Assembly (NCBI GenBank): GCA_035649575.1
Contig: DASRJH010000050.1
Coordinates: 32,047 to 96,046 of the forward strand
Source: DASVAL01 sp035649575
Lineage (GTDB): Bacteria; Planctomycetota; UBA1135; UBA2386
Length of the DNA: 64,000 bases
Direction of reading: 5' to 3'
Made by a program: the position numbers and the translations under genes. Positions 1-8,460 of this stretch are shown piece by piece. The notes beneath the pieces are model-generated. The model was not told the origin of the DNA, did not search any database, and worked only from the letters and a program-made list of their open reading frames with translations. The first letter of the stretch is position 1, and each line of letters starts with the position of its first letter.

Positions 1-1
1 G

Positions 2-100
2 CTGATTCCCGTTGCCGAGGCAATGCGGTTGACGAGGAAGGTTGCCGACAAGCACAGGACGAGTCAGTTGGTCGACCGACTGTTTCGGCCGCGGGCCTGA
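2..100 (+). CDS. C-terminal end of an unidentified gene cut by the window edge
   Basis: An open frame enters from the left edge and stops with TGA at 98-100. The visible 32 codons end in a basic stretch (LVDRLFRPRA). No domain can be recognised in so short a piece. It lies on the same strand as, and 145 bp before, the mannosyltransferase-like gene, so it could be the preceding gene of the same transcription unit. It may also be a chance open frame, since GC-rich sequence often has few stops. Confidence 0.35.
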   Translation: MIPVAEAMRLTRKVADKHRTSQLVDRLFRPRA

Positions 101-245
101 GTAGTTTCGTCGCCGCGGGGCGAACGAATCGGCGGAACGTCACAACTACCCGCCCGATCGCGGCGACGACGCAGCAGGCGTTCGGGCCGTTTCCGGCGGG
201 CGCCGTTCCCTCGCGGCGAGGCGCGCGCGACGATCGGCGCCGCCC

Positions 246-1715
246 ATGACGATCGCGTCGCGGAGAACCATGCTTGCTGCCGCGACCGAAGGGCCGGCCT
301 TTACGCTGCCGGTGTTCCTCGGCATCGCGCTGCTGCTGCGTTTGCCCGCGGTGCTCTTCGCGCACGGCTTCTTCTTCGTCGACCAGCAGTTCCAGTATGT
401 CGATCCAGCCTGGCACCTCGCGACCGGCCAGGCGTGGCACGTGCCGTGGGAATTCATCGACGGCTTGCGCAGCTGGGTCTACCCGGGGCTGCTCGCGGGC
501 ATCTTCCGGCTTCTGTTGTCGGTCGGCTGCGAAGAGCCGATGCTGTTGATGCAGGCGGTGCGCGCAGTCCACGCCGTGATCTCGCTGTTGCCCGTCTGGT
601 TGTTCTGGCTGCTCGTGGTGCGTTGGCATCCGATCGCGGCGCCGCGGCTGCCGCTGCTGCTGTTCGCAATCTCGGGCCTGCTGGTCGTCGTCGGCGTGCA
701 ACCTTCGGGGCCGACCCTGGGTGCTATGCTCGCGGTCGCGGCCGTGCTAGCCGCGCATGGGCCGCGGTGGTTCCCGGCGCTGGGCGGGCTGTGCCTCGGG
801 TTGGCCTTCTGTCTTCGCGTGCAGGAAGCGCTGTTCGGGCCGGCCCTGTTGGCCGTCTTGCTCTGGCAGCGGCGGCGCCGCGCGGCGGCGTGGTTCGGCG
901 TCGGCTGCTTGCCCGGCATCCTGCTGCAGGGCTTCGTCGACCTCGGCACGAACGGCTCCTTCCTGGGCAGCGCGTGGGACTACGTGTTCAGCAACATCGG
1001 ACTCGGCAGCGCGGAGAAGTGGCGGCAGCGGTGGTGGTGGTATTACTTCGCCGCGGGCGTTGTGCCCGTCTTGGTTCTCGTGCCGCCGTTCCTGCGTTGC
1101 GCCTGGCAGCGGCTCCGCGCGGGCGCAGTCGTGCTGCCCGGGGCGGTAGCGGCTGCGCTGTTGCATCTGGCGGTGCACAGCTGCATCGGGCGCAAGGCGT
1201 TGCGTTTCGAAGTCTCGGCACTGATCCTGCTGTTCGCCGTGGTCGCGGTGGGGCTCGGCACCGCGTCCGCGACGCCCGAGCGCCGTGCGGCGGCCTGGCA
1301 TCGATGGCTCCTGATCGCCGTGCACACGCTGCTGTTTCTGTGGGTGTCCTTCTGGTTCCCCAACGCGGGAGCCGTTCGTCTCGCGTTGGCGTTGCGCGCC
1401 GAAGCGGGCTTCGCCGACGACGTGCTCGTGGTCGGCGGCGACGCGACGTCGCTCGGCGGCTTCTACTACCTGCGCCAGGACGCGGATCGAGTGACCGGCG
1501 TCTCGCGCGATCAGCTGGCCGCGCATCTGCTGACGCGCATCATCTATCACGGGCGCCTGCGGGTGCCGCCGGTCGCGGGCGGCTTCGTGGTCGCCGTGCG
1601 CGAACCGCTGCCCGAACCAGCCGCGAGCTTCCTCCGCTTGGATCTCATCGGGTACTTCGCGGGCTACTGGGATCTCAGTGCCGGTGAACGACGCTTCCTC
1701 TACCGCTGGCGCTGA
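246..1715 (+). CDS. GT22-like (Alg9/PIG-B type) polytopic mannosyltransferase
   Basis: The 489-residue product is a multi-spanning membrane protein, expected to move a sugar from a lipid-linked donor to an acceptor outside the cytoplasm. The call rests on the N-terminal signature of the Alg9/PIG-B (GT22) fold. A first hydrophobic helix at about 20-40 is followed by an acidic loop FVDQQFQYVDPAWHL (about 44-58), then WEFIDGLRSWVYPGL (about 68-82). This matches the family pattern HPDE-Q-x-E-x-H followed by TWEW-x-IRS. About eight to ten further hydrophobic helices follow, then a roughly 110-residue soluble C-terminal domain. The strict HPDE is replaced by VDQQ, but acidic D46 and D53 remain. ATG at 246 gives the first helix intact; no clear ribosome-binding site is visible. 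The sugar and acceptor are unknown. Confidence 0.7.
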   Translation: MTIASRRTMLAAATEGPAFTLPVFLGIALLLRLPAVLFAHGFFFVDQQFQYVDPAWHLATGQAWHVPWEFIDGLRSWVYPGLLAGIFRLLLSVGCEEPMLLMQAVRAVHAVISLLPVWLFWLLVVRWHPIAAPRLPLLLFAISGLLVVVGVQPSGPTLGAMLAVAAVLAAHGPRWFPALGGLCLGLAFCLRVQEALFGPALLAVLLWQRRRRAAAWFGVGCLPGILLQGFVDLGTNGSFLGSAWDYVFSNIGLGSAEKWRQRWWWYYFAAGVVPVLVLVPPFLRCAWQRLRAGAVVLPGAVAAALLHLAVHSCIGRKALRFEVSALILLFAVVAVGLGTASATPERRAAAWHRWLLIAVHTLLFLWVSFWFPNAGAVRLALALRAEAGFADDVLVVGGDATSLGGFYYLRQDADRVTGVSRDQLAAHLLTRIIYHGRLRVPPVAGGFVVAVREPLPEPAASFLRLDLIGYFAGYWDLSAGERRFLYRWR

Positions 1716-1720
1716 CGCGG

Positions 1721-1737
1721 CGCCGCGTTACGCGGCG
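1721..1737. terminator. GC-rich hairpin between convergent genes
   Basis: A perfect 7-bp stem (CGCCGCG / CGCGGCG) with a TTA loop fills the 23-bp gap between the ends of two convergent genes. The position and symmetry fit a bidirectional terminator. There is no U-tract on either strand, so intrinsic termination is uncertain. Confidence 0.45.
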
Positions 1738-1738
1738 A

Positions 1739-2800
1739 TCACTTGCCCGCTTCTTTCGGTGCTTCCTTCGGCGCTTCCTTGTCGGCCTTCGGCGCGGGCT
1801 TCGGCATGGCCGCTTCGGCAGTCGTGCGCTTGCACTTCAGCGTCGTCTTGACGCTCATGGACATCTCGCCGCCCATGGGGCCGGGCATGTCGACGTCCAT
1901 CGTAGTGGTGTTGCTCGATTCGATGACGAAGCCGTCCTGCCGCGACACCCGCTGTGTGCCGCTGATCTTGCCGTTCTTCACCTTCATGTTCTTCATCATC
2001 TCGCGCATCGCGGCCTCGCGTTCGTCGGCTTCTCCTGCCGCCTTCTCCTCGGGCTTCTGGACAGGGGACAGCCCGACTGTGCCTGTTGCCGTGATCTCGA
2101 AGCCGTCGGCGTCGATCTTGGCGAGCGTCAGCTGGAGCTTGGTCTGCATCGTGACCCCCATGGCGTCCTCGTCGTCGACCCGGTCCCAGGTCGCGCCCTG
2201 GGCGATCGGCTTCTGTGGCAGCGGGCCGAACGCGCTCTCGACGTATTGCTTGAATTGACTCTCCGAGCCGCCACCGCGCCGCATGCCGGGGCCCTGGTTC
2301 GCGTCCTTGAGCAGTTCGGCCACGCCTTCGAGCGAAGCCACCTTGCCGAAGGCATCGACCTTGGCGACGAACGACTTGCCCGCCAACGCGGTCATCGCCT
2401 TGGTCATGGCGCCGGGGCTGAAGCCGCCCATCCCACCTGCGTCCTCTTCCTCGCCCTCCGTCTTCTTGGTCGAGTCGAATTCGATATCGCCCATCATCGG
2501 CATCGTCATCGATCCGTGGATGCGGGCGATCTTCACCTCGACGACGAGGTTGCCCTTGTCGTCGACGTCCTTGACTTCGAGCTGCAGCGTACGGGTGGTC
2601 GTGTTGCCCATCTCCATCTGCTGGCCGCCCATGTCCATGGTCTGTTCCTGCTTCTCCTCGAGCAGCAGCCAGACCGTACTGCCCTTCTTGGCAGCGATCT
2701 TGAGATTGTTTTCCGCAGCCTTTTCGTCGGCGCTCTGGCAGACGAGCGGCGTGGTGAGGCAGAGGAAGGAGAGCAGTCGGAGTCTCGTGAATGGGCTCAT
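1739..2800 (-). CDS. Secreted DUF6263-like protein
   Basis: A 353-residue exported protein. I chose the ATG at 2800 because it places a typical signal peptide at the N-terminus (MSPFTRLRLLSFLCLTTPLV, then cleavage near CQSA). An in-frame start ten codons upstream would add an unusual extension. The mature part begins with a strand-rich stretch (TVWLLLEEKQEQTMDMGG) and a methionine- and glycine-rich region. A second conserved-looking part carries GATWDRVDDED. It ends in a lysine/alanine/proline tail with KEAP repeats. This resembles DUF6263 proteins of planctomycetes and bacteroidetes, whose function is unknown. It is convergent with the preceding membrane transferase. Confidence 0.6.
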   Translation of the reverse strand: MSPFTRLRLLSFLCLTTPLVCQSADEKAAENNLKIAAKKGSTVWLLLEEKQEQTMDMGGQQMEMGNTTTRTLQLEVKDVDDKGNLVVEVKIARIHGSMTMPMMGDIEFDSTKKTEGEEEDAGGMGGFSPGAMTKAMTALAGKSFVAKVDAFGKVASLEGVAELLKDANQGPGMRRGGGSESQFKQYVESAFGPLPQKPIAQGATWDRVDDEDAMGVTMQTKLQLTLAKIDADGFEITATGTVGLSPVQKPEEKAAGEADEREAAMREMMKNMKVKNGKISGTQRVSRQDGFVIESSNTTTMDVDMPGPMGGEMSMSVKTTLKCKRTTAEAAMPKPAPKADKEAPKEAPKEAGK

Positions 2801-2897
2801 GTTCAGTAGCAACAGGGAGAGTGGCGGCACTGTGGCCGAACAGCCCCGACATTACGTCACCGGCCCCGAGGAAAGAACCGCCGGGCGTGAGAACGGG

Positions 2898-3584
2898 TCA
2901 CGGCTCGAACCGGAACCCGACACCGCGAACGGTGTGCAGGTGCCGCGGTGAGGCCGAATCCTCCTCGAACAGTTTGCGCAGCCGCAGCACGATGTTGTCG
3001 AGCGTGCGCACGGTCCGAGGGGCCGTGCTGCCGAACAGATGCTCGACGACGACCTTGCGCGTGACCACGGTGTTCGCGTGTCCAGCCAGCAGCTTCAGCA
3101 GCTTCGTCTCGGTCGCGGTCAGGGCCACGACCTCGCCGTTCCGGCAGTTGGCCTGCATGGTGCGGAAGTCCACCCGGTTGCCGCCAAAGGCCAGCACGTC
3201 GGTGCCGGGCCCCGGTGCCTTCTGGCGGCGCAACAGGGCATCGACGCGCAGCAGCAGCTCGCGCAGGTTGAACGGCTTCGTCAGGTAGTCGTCGGCCTGG
3301 AGCTCGAGACCTTTGATGCGGTCCTGGTCGGCGCTGCGTGCGCTGAGTACGAGCACTGGCGTCGTGTCGCCTCGCGCGCGCAGCTGCCGCAGCACTTCGA
3401 AGCCGTCGCAGCCCGGCAGCATCACGTCGAGGATCAGCAGGTCGATGCCGCCGCGCGCCATGCGATCGAGCGCTCGCGGTCCGGTCAGCACGTGTTCGGC
3501 GTGGTAGGACTCGAGTGTCAGGTTGTCGCAGAGCATCTCGCCGAGCGCGCGTTCGTCTTCCGCGACGAGGATCCAGCGGCTCAT
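2898..3584 (-). CDS. OmpR/PhoB-family response regulator
   Basis: A 228-residue transcriptional regulator activated by phosphorylation. The receiver domain (1-118) has the acidic pocket at E9/D10, the phospho-acceptor D53 (LILDVMLPGCDG) and the conserved K103 (YLTKPF). A winged-helix DNA-binding domain of the OmpR type occupies about 130-228 and ends in the family-typical HTVRGVGFRFEP. It starts inside the last codons of no other reading frame, but its ATG overlaps the TGA of the upstream kinase gene by four bases, so the two are translationally coupled and form a cognate pair. The target genes are not evident from the window. Confidence 0.95.
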   Translation of the reverse strand: MSRWILVAEDERALGEMLCDNLTLESYHAEHVLTGPRALDRMARGGIDLLILDVMLPGCDGFEVLRQLRARGDTTPVLVLSARSADQDRIKGLELQADDYLTKPFNLRELLLRVDALLRRQKAPGPGTDVLAFGGNRVDFRTMQANCRNGEVVALTATETKLLKLLAGHANTVVTRKVVVEHLFGSTAPRTVRTLDNIVLRLRKLFEEDSASPRHLHTVRGVGFRFEP

Positions 3585-4561
3585 GACTGGGCCTTCAGCG
3601 GCAGCCGCACGAGGAATTCACTGCCGGCACCGGGTCCGCCGCTCGTCGCGGTGACGGAGCCGCCGTGCGCGAGCACGAGCTCGCGCACGAGATGCAGGCC
3701 GAGCCCCGTGCCTCCGGTGGCATGGTCGCTGCCGCGCCAGAACGGCAGGAACGCCTTGCCGAGCTCGTCGGCGTTCATGCCGCGACCGTGGTCGCGCACG
3801 ACGATGCGTGCCTCCTGGCCGTGTTCGGTCAGCGTGACCTGAACGGCGCTGCCGGCGGGCGAGTACTTGACCGCGTTGTCGAGCAGGTTGCGCAGCACGA
3901 GTTGCAACGCGGCACCGTCGCGAACGGTCGGCAGCTGTGGTGGGATCTCGGCGTCGAGCGTGATGTTCGCGGCCTGGGCGCGCGGGCGCATCGCCTCGAT
4001 GGCCGTGCGCACGTCCGCGGCCAGATCGCCCTGCGTCGGGCGCGCGTTCTTCGCGGTCTGCAATCCCGCGGCGATCAGCACGTTGTCGAGGCCGCGTTCG
4101 AGCCGTTCCGCCTCGAGCAATCCCGTGGCCAGGTAGCGGTCGCGCTTCTCGGCCGGTAGCCGGTTGCCCTTCAAGGACTCGAGCAGCAGCACGAGCGTCG
4201 CGAGCGGCGTCTTCAACTCGTGCGTGGCGGCGGCCAGGAAGCGATCCTGTGTGGCTCGCAGCGTGGCTTCGCGGCGCACCGAGGCGATGTAGAGCAGGCC
4301 GAGCCCCAGCAGCACGACGGCGAAGAAGATGCCCTCGCTCGCAAACATGTTGAGACGCCGGCGCGCGAGCGCGGGCAGGTCCGCGGCATCGACCGCTCCG
4401 AGCGCTTTCGAGGCGCCGTCGATGTCACCAGCGGCTAGACGCGCGCTCGCGGCCTCCAATTCTCTGCTCGCCGACACCTGGAACGAAGTCCACCAGACGA
4501 CGAGCGAGAACGTGAGCAGCAGGATGAGGACGAACAGGATCGAGCTGGGCGAACGCGGCAC
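3581..4561 (-). CDS. Membrane sensor histidine kinase
   Basis: A 326-residue sensor kinase. Helix 1 (about 7-28) and helix 2 (about 77-95) enclose a short periplasmic loop of about 50 residues. The dimerisation box AATHELKTPLATL carries the phospho-accepting H114. It is followed by the N box (LRNLLDNAVKYSP), G1 (DHGRGM), F-like (FLPFWRGSD) and G2 (GGTGLGLHLV) boxes of the HATPase domain. There is no HAMP domain. The start codon is GTG. The stop overlaps the ATG of the response regulator by four bases. The small sensor loop suggests that it senses a membrane or interacting-protein signal rather than binding a large ligand; that is inference. Confidence 0.93.
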   Translation of the reverse strand: MPRSPSSILFVLILLLTFSLVVWWTSFQVSASRELEAASARLAAGDIDGASKALGAVDAADLPALARRRLNMFASEGIFFAVVLLGLGLLYIASVRREATLRATQDRFLAAATHELKTPLATLVLLLESLKGNRLPAEKRDRYLATGLLEAERLERGLDNVLIAAGLQTAKNARPTQGDLAADVRTAIEAMRPRAQAANITLDAEIPPQLPTVRDGAALQLVLRNLLDNAVKYSPAGSAVQVTLTEHGQEARIVVRDHGRGMNADELGKAFLPFWRGSDHATGGTGLGLHLVRELVLAHGGSVTATSGGPGAGSEFLVRLPLKAQS

Positions 4562-4579
4562 GAAGGTAGGGATGTGCCC

Positions 4580-5680
4580 TCACAGCGTACGCACGCGCAT
4601 CGCGTAACCGAAGGCCCTCATCGTGTTCCCGAACGGCGCAGCGGCATCGGTGTCGTGGGCCACCGAGTAGGTGCCCCGGCCTGGATTCGTGAAGGTGCCG
4701 AGGTTCACGGCAACCGCGTTGCCGAGCACGATGCCCCACGGATTGGCCGCGACCACGAGGGATCCGAGCTGTTCGTAGAGGATGAAGCCCGAGATGGCCG
4801 GGTCGGCAGGCAGCGCGAGCGCCGCGGCCGGGTTGTTCGTCACGGCGCCCGTGCCATCGGCGAGCAGCAGCGACGTCACGTCGAGACTCGCGAGCAGCGT
4901 GCAGTTGGTGCCGGGCAGCAGAAGCGGCAGCGGGGAGCCGTTGCTGAGGCCGTAGATGGCGATCACGGGCGCGTTGGCGCCGAGGTTCTGGCCGTTCAGG
5001 AAGTGCGCGCCTCCCGGTGCGAAGATGCCACTCGCCGTGACGGTCGCCGCCGGTAGACCCGTTCCGGCACTGCAGCCCTGGCCGTAGGTCGCGGCAGTGC
5101 CGTTGCCGATGCCGCCGGTCGTCGCAGCGCCGTCGAGGATCGCGTGCGCGAAGCCGAACTGCGAGATGTTGTTGCCTTCCATCGTCACGTCGACGACGAA
5201 CCAGCTCCCCGGGGGCACGACGACCGGGGTGGGCGACGTGAACGGGAAGGTCAGCGTGCCTCCAGGGCCGCCCCACGGGTGCGGCGAACCGGAGCCCGAG
5301 TCGGGCAGGTAGGTCCACGGTCCGTCCACGACCGTGCTCAGCGGTTGCGTGAGGTTCGCACTGAAGTTGGCGCCAGGCATCGGCACGTCCGTCGTGCCGA
5401 TGCGGATCTGCAGGTGCGTGATCGTGAACGGGCCCGGCGCGCCGACCTGCGGGATCGGACCGTCGTAGCGCAGCTCGATCCGGTCGGCCACGAACGCGGC
5501 CGAGCCGACCTCGGTGGCGTCATAGAACATCTGCACGCGCGCGTTGGGCTGCATCAAGGGCAGCGTGCTGTAGTTCGGCAGCTCGAGTGTCGGGGCTGCA
5601 GTGGCGGGCAGCTCGAGATAGTTCTGGGCGGGCAGGGACGCCACTGCGAGGCAGAGGCACGCGGGGAGGAGGAGTTTCAT
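4580..5680 (-). CDS. Secreted planctomycete protein with C-terminal beta-rich module
   Basis: A 366-residue exported protein of unknown function. ATG at 5680 gives a clean signal peptide (MKLLLPACLCLAVASLPAQ). An in-frame open stretch runs further upstream, but its sequence is not protein-like. The rest is rich in Gly, Pro, Thr and small hydrophobics and looks like two beta-sandwich domains. The second begins at ATYGQGCSAGTGLPAA, a G-x-GC-x-x-G pattern that recurs in planctomycete secreted proteins. It sits 18 bp upstream of the two-component pair on the same strand, so co-transcription is possible, but no functional link is visible. Confidence 0.65.
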   Translation of the reverse strand: MKLLLPACLCLAVASLPAQNYLELPATAAPTLELPNYSTLPLMQPNARVQMFYDATEVGSAAFVADRIELRYDGPIPQVGAPGPFTITHLQIRIGTTDVPMPGANFSANLTQPLSTVVDGPWTYLPDSGSGSPHPWGGPGGTLTFPFTSPTPVVVPPGSWFVVDVTMEGNNISQFGFAHAILDGAATTGGIGNGTAATYGQGCSAGTGLPAATVTASGIFAPGGAHFLNGQNLGANAPVIAIYGLSNGSPLPLLLPGTNCTLLASLDVTSLLLADGTGAVTNNPAAALALPADPAISGFILYEQLGSLVVAANPWGIVLGNAVAVNLGTFTNPGRGTYSVAHDTDAAAPFGNTMRAFGYAMRVRTL

Positions 5681-5807
5681 GTGGCTAGTAGGCCGCTGTG
5701 GCGGCTGGTGGACGAGCAACACTAGGTCCGGCCTCGGGGCCAGTGTCATGCTCGGGTCATGCCTGCTCGAGTCATCGGCGGCTAGGATCCAAGACGCTGC
5801 TCGCGCC

Positions 5808-8105
5808 ATGCGTTCCTTCCTCTCGTCGTCCGTGCTGCTGCTCGCGCTTCTGCCGCTCTGCGCACAGTCTCTCTGCGCACAGGGGCCCACCCCGCGCGAG
5901 ACCGACGCGTTCGTGACCGAACATTGCATCACCTGTCACGGCGGCGACACGACGAAGGGCAAGCTCGACCTGACCAGACCCGCGGCCGATGCCGTGCAGG
6001 AGCTGTGGCGCTGGAGCCGCATGCGCGAGCGCGTGCGCACCCGCGAGATGCCTCCACCGGAGGCCGACGGACCGGCGGACGCCGATCGCGCTGCGTTCGT
6101 CGCCGCCCTCGGTGCGCGCCTGGCCCGCGAGGTGCCGGCGCTGCGACGCGATCCGGGGCGCGTGACCGTGCGACGGCTCAGCCGTGCACAGTGGGAGAAC
6201 ACGGTGCGCGATCTGTTCGGGGTCAGCGTGTCGACCGCGGCGTTCCCGAGCGACGACCTCGGCTACGGCTTCGACACGATCGGCGACGCGCTGACGTTCT
6301 CGACCCTGCACCTCGAGAAGTATCTGGCCGCTGCGCGCGAGGTGGCGTTGGCCGTCTTCGACGACGACGACCCCGAGCATCCGACCGTGCGGCGCTTCGA
6401 GGCCGAGTCGATGGTGCTCACGAGCGGGTCGGGGGCGCGCATGGATGGAGACACCGCCAATCTCTACACGAAGGCAGTGCTCGAGCAGATCGTGCGTCTG
6501 CCTCGCGATGGCGTCTACCGCGTGCGCATCATGGCCGGTGCGGACCAGGCCGGCGACGAGCCCGCGAGGATGGTCGTGCGTCTCGACGGCCGCGACCTCG
6601 GCAGCTTCGAAGTCGAGCAGCGCCGGCTCGGCGTCTTCGACCTCACCCCTCCGCTGCCAGGCGGCGAACGGCGCTTCGGCCTCGCGTTCGTGAACGACTT
6701 CTACGATCCGAAGAACGCCGATCGCGCGCGGCGCGATCGCAACCTCTACATCGACTGGATCGAGGTCGTTGGGCCCTGCGATGCACGGCCCGAGCCCCCG
6801 GCACAACAATGGCTGCACGCGCCGCTGTCCACCGGCGGGAACGACGCGGCGAAGCTGCGCGCCTTCGTGCGAACGCTGCTCGCGGCGGCGTGGCGCCGGC
6901 CCGTGACCGAAGACGAGGTCGAGCGCCTGCATCGACTCGGCGACGGCGTGCTGCGTTCGGGGTTGCCGATGCGCGCGGCCTCGCGACTCGTGCTGCAGGC
7001 GGCGCTGACCTCGCCGAACTTCCTGTTCCGGCTCGAAACGGGCGGCGTCGAAGGCCGGATCGGCGACGTGGTGCCCTTGTCCGGATCAGCGATCGCCACG
7101 CGCCTCTCGTATTTCCTGTGGGCCAGCACACCGGACCAGCGGCTGCTCGAGCTCGGCGAGAAGGGAGCACTCGCGGACCCTGCCGTGCTGCGGGCCGAGG
7201 TGCAGCGGCTGCTCGCCGATCCGCGCGCCGAATCGCTCGCGACCGACTTCGCGGCGCAATGGCTCGAGCTCAAGAGCCTGCCCGACCGTACGCCGGACCC
7301 CGCGCGCTTTCCGGGTTTCGACGACGCGATGCGCCAGTCGCTGCGGCGCGAGACGGAGCTGCTGTTCTTCGCGATCCTGCGCGAAGAGCGCGACGTGCGC
7401 GACCTGCTCGACTGCGACTTCACGCACGTCGATTCCAGGCTCGCGGCGTTCTACGGCATCGACCTGCCGGAGTCGGCGCAGGCGTTCGTGCGCGTGCCGT
7501 TGCCCGGCGCGCTGCGCGAACGCGGTGGCGTGCTCGGCCACGGCAGCGTGCTCGCATTGACGTCCAACCCGACGCGCACCTCGCCCGTGAAGCGCGGCAA
7601 GTGGATCCTCGAGAACCTGCTCGGTCAGCCACCGCCACCACCGCCGCCCGGCAACGACACGCTCGCCAACGAGGCCGCGATCGACAGCAGCAAGACCTTC
7701 CGCCAGCAGCTCGCGCAGCATCGCGAACGCGCAGCATGCGCGGTGTGCCACGTGCGCATGGACACCTTGGGTCTCGTGCTCGAACGCTACGATCCGATCG
7801 GCCGGTATCGCGAGCGCGACGCTGGCGGTGTGATCGACTGCAGCGGCGAGCTGCCCGCCAACGTGCGCATCGAAGGGCTCTCGGGTTTGAAGCGCGTACT
7901 CGCCGCAGACCCCGCGTTCGTGCACACCGTAGCGCGCAAGCTGTTCGTCTACGCGCTGGGGCGCGATCTGCGGCCGATCGATCGGCTGCGGCTCGACCAC
8001 CGCGTCGAGGCATTGCTAGCGCGTGGACGTGTCACCGTGCACGACCTCGTGTGGCTCGTCGTGCAGGACGAGGCGTTCGCGCTTGTCGTCGAGAACGCGC
8101 GCTGA
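5808..8105 (+). CDS. Planctomycete c-type cytochrome protein (PSCyt/PSD, DUF1592 family)
   Basis: A 765-residue exported protein. ATG at 5808 starts a signal peptide (MRSFLSSSVLLLALLPLCAQ). The order of parts is: a heme-binding CITCH motif near residue 40; a DUF1587-like segment (VRRLSRAQWENTVRDLFG); a carbohydrate-binding-like beta domain (about 190-310); DUF1595 (LLAAAWRRPVTEDEVERL); DUF1592; DUF1588 (TSPVKRGKWILENLLG, with a second heme motif CAVCH); and DUF1585 at the C-terminus. These proteins are planctomycete-specific or nearly so and are thought to act in periplasmic redox steps of polymer degradation; the reaction is unproven. They usually sit beside a DUF1552 gene. None is present here. 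Confidence 0.9.
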   Translation: MRSFLSSSVLLLALLPLCAQSLCAQGPTPRETDAFVTEHCITCHGGDTTKGKLDLTRPAADAVQELWRWSRMRERVRTREMPPPEADGPADADRAAFVAALGARLAREVPALRRDPGRVTVRRLSRAQWENTVRDLFGVSVSTAAFPSDDLGYGFDTIGDALTFSTLHLEKYLAAAREVALAVFDDDDPEHPTVRRFEAESMVLTSGSGARMDGDTANLYTKAVLEQIVRLPRDGVYRVRIMAGADQAGDEPARMVVRLDGRDLGSFEVEQRRLGVFDLTPPLPGGERRFGLAFVNDFYDPKNADRARRDRNLYIDWIEVVGPCDARPEPPAQQWLHAPLSTGGNDAAKLRAFVRTLLAAAWRRPVTEDEVERLHRLGDGVLRSGLPMRAASRLVLQAALTSPNFLFRLETGGVEGRIGDVVPLSGSAIATRLSYFLWASTPDQRLLELGEKGALADPAVLRAEVQRLLADPRAESLATDFAAQWLELKSLPDRTPDPARFPGFDDAMRQSLRRETELLFFAILREERDVRDLLDCDFTHVDSRLAAFYGIDLPESAQAFVRVPLPGALRERGGVLGHGSVLALTSNPTRTSPVKRGKWILENLLGQPPPPPPPGNDTLANEAAIDSSKTFRQQLAQHRERAACAVCHVRMDTLGLVLERYDPIGRYRERDAGGVIDCSGELPANVRIEGLSGLKRVLAADPAFVHTVARKLFVYALGRDLRPIDRLRLDHRVEALLARGRVTVHDLVWLVVQDEAFALVVENAR

Positions 8106-8177
8106 TCCTGCGGATCCTCGGCACCCGACGCGGTCGAGACGTAGCGCGACGACGGCAGCCTCGCGCATGATGTGCTC

Positions 8178-8456
8178 ATGCGCCGGGTCCGGTTCGTCGT
8201 CGTCGGTCGTGTGCAGGGTGTCGGCTTCCGCGCCTGCACGCAGGCGGCGGCGCGAGAGTTCGGGCTCGTCGGGTTCGTGCAGAATCGCGCGGACGGCGCC
8301 GTCGAAGGACAGGCCGAGGGCGACGAACGCGCGGTGGCCGGGTTCGTCGAGTGGCTGCACCAGGGCTCGCCATATTCGCGCGTCGATCGCGTCGACGTCG
8401 AGGACCTCGCCGTCGTCGCGGCCGAGGTGGCGTTCGACGTGCGGCGGCGCGGTTGA
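8178..8456 (+). CDS. acyP: Acylphosphatase
   Basis: A 92-residue cytoplasmic enzyme that hydrolyses the carboxyl-phosphate bond of acyl phosphates. It has the normal family length. The phosphate-binding loop GRVQGVGFR ends in catalytic R18, and the second signature FVQNRADGAVEG carries catalytic N36. ATG at 8178 was chosen because MRRVRFVVVGRVQG begins the first strand directly. A GTG two codons upstream is also in frame. It ends four bases before the stop of the convergent gene, leaving no room for a separate terminator. Confidence 0.93.
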   Translation: MRRVRFVVVGRVQGVGFRACTQAAAREFGLVGFVQNRADGAVEGQAEGDERAVAGFVEWLHQGSPYSRVDRVDVEDLAVVAAEVAFDVRRRG

Positions 8457-8460
8457 ACGA

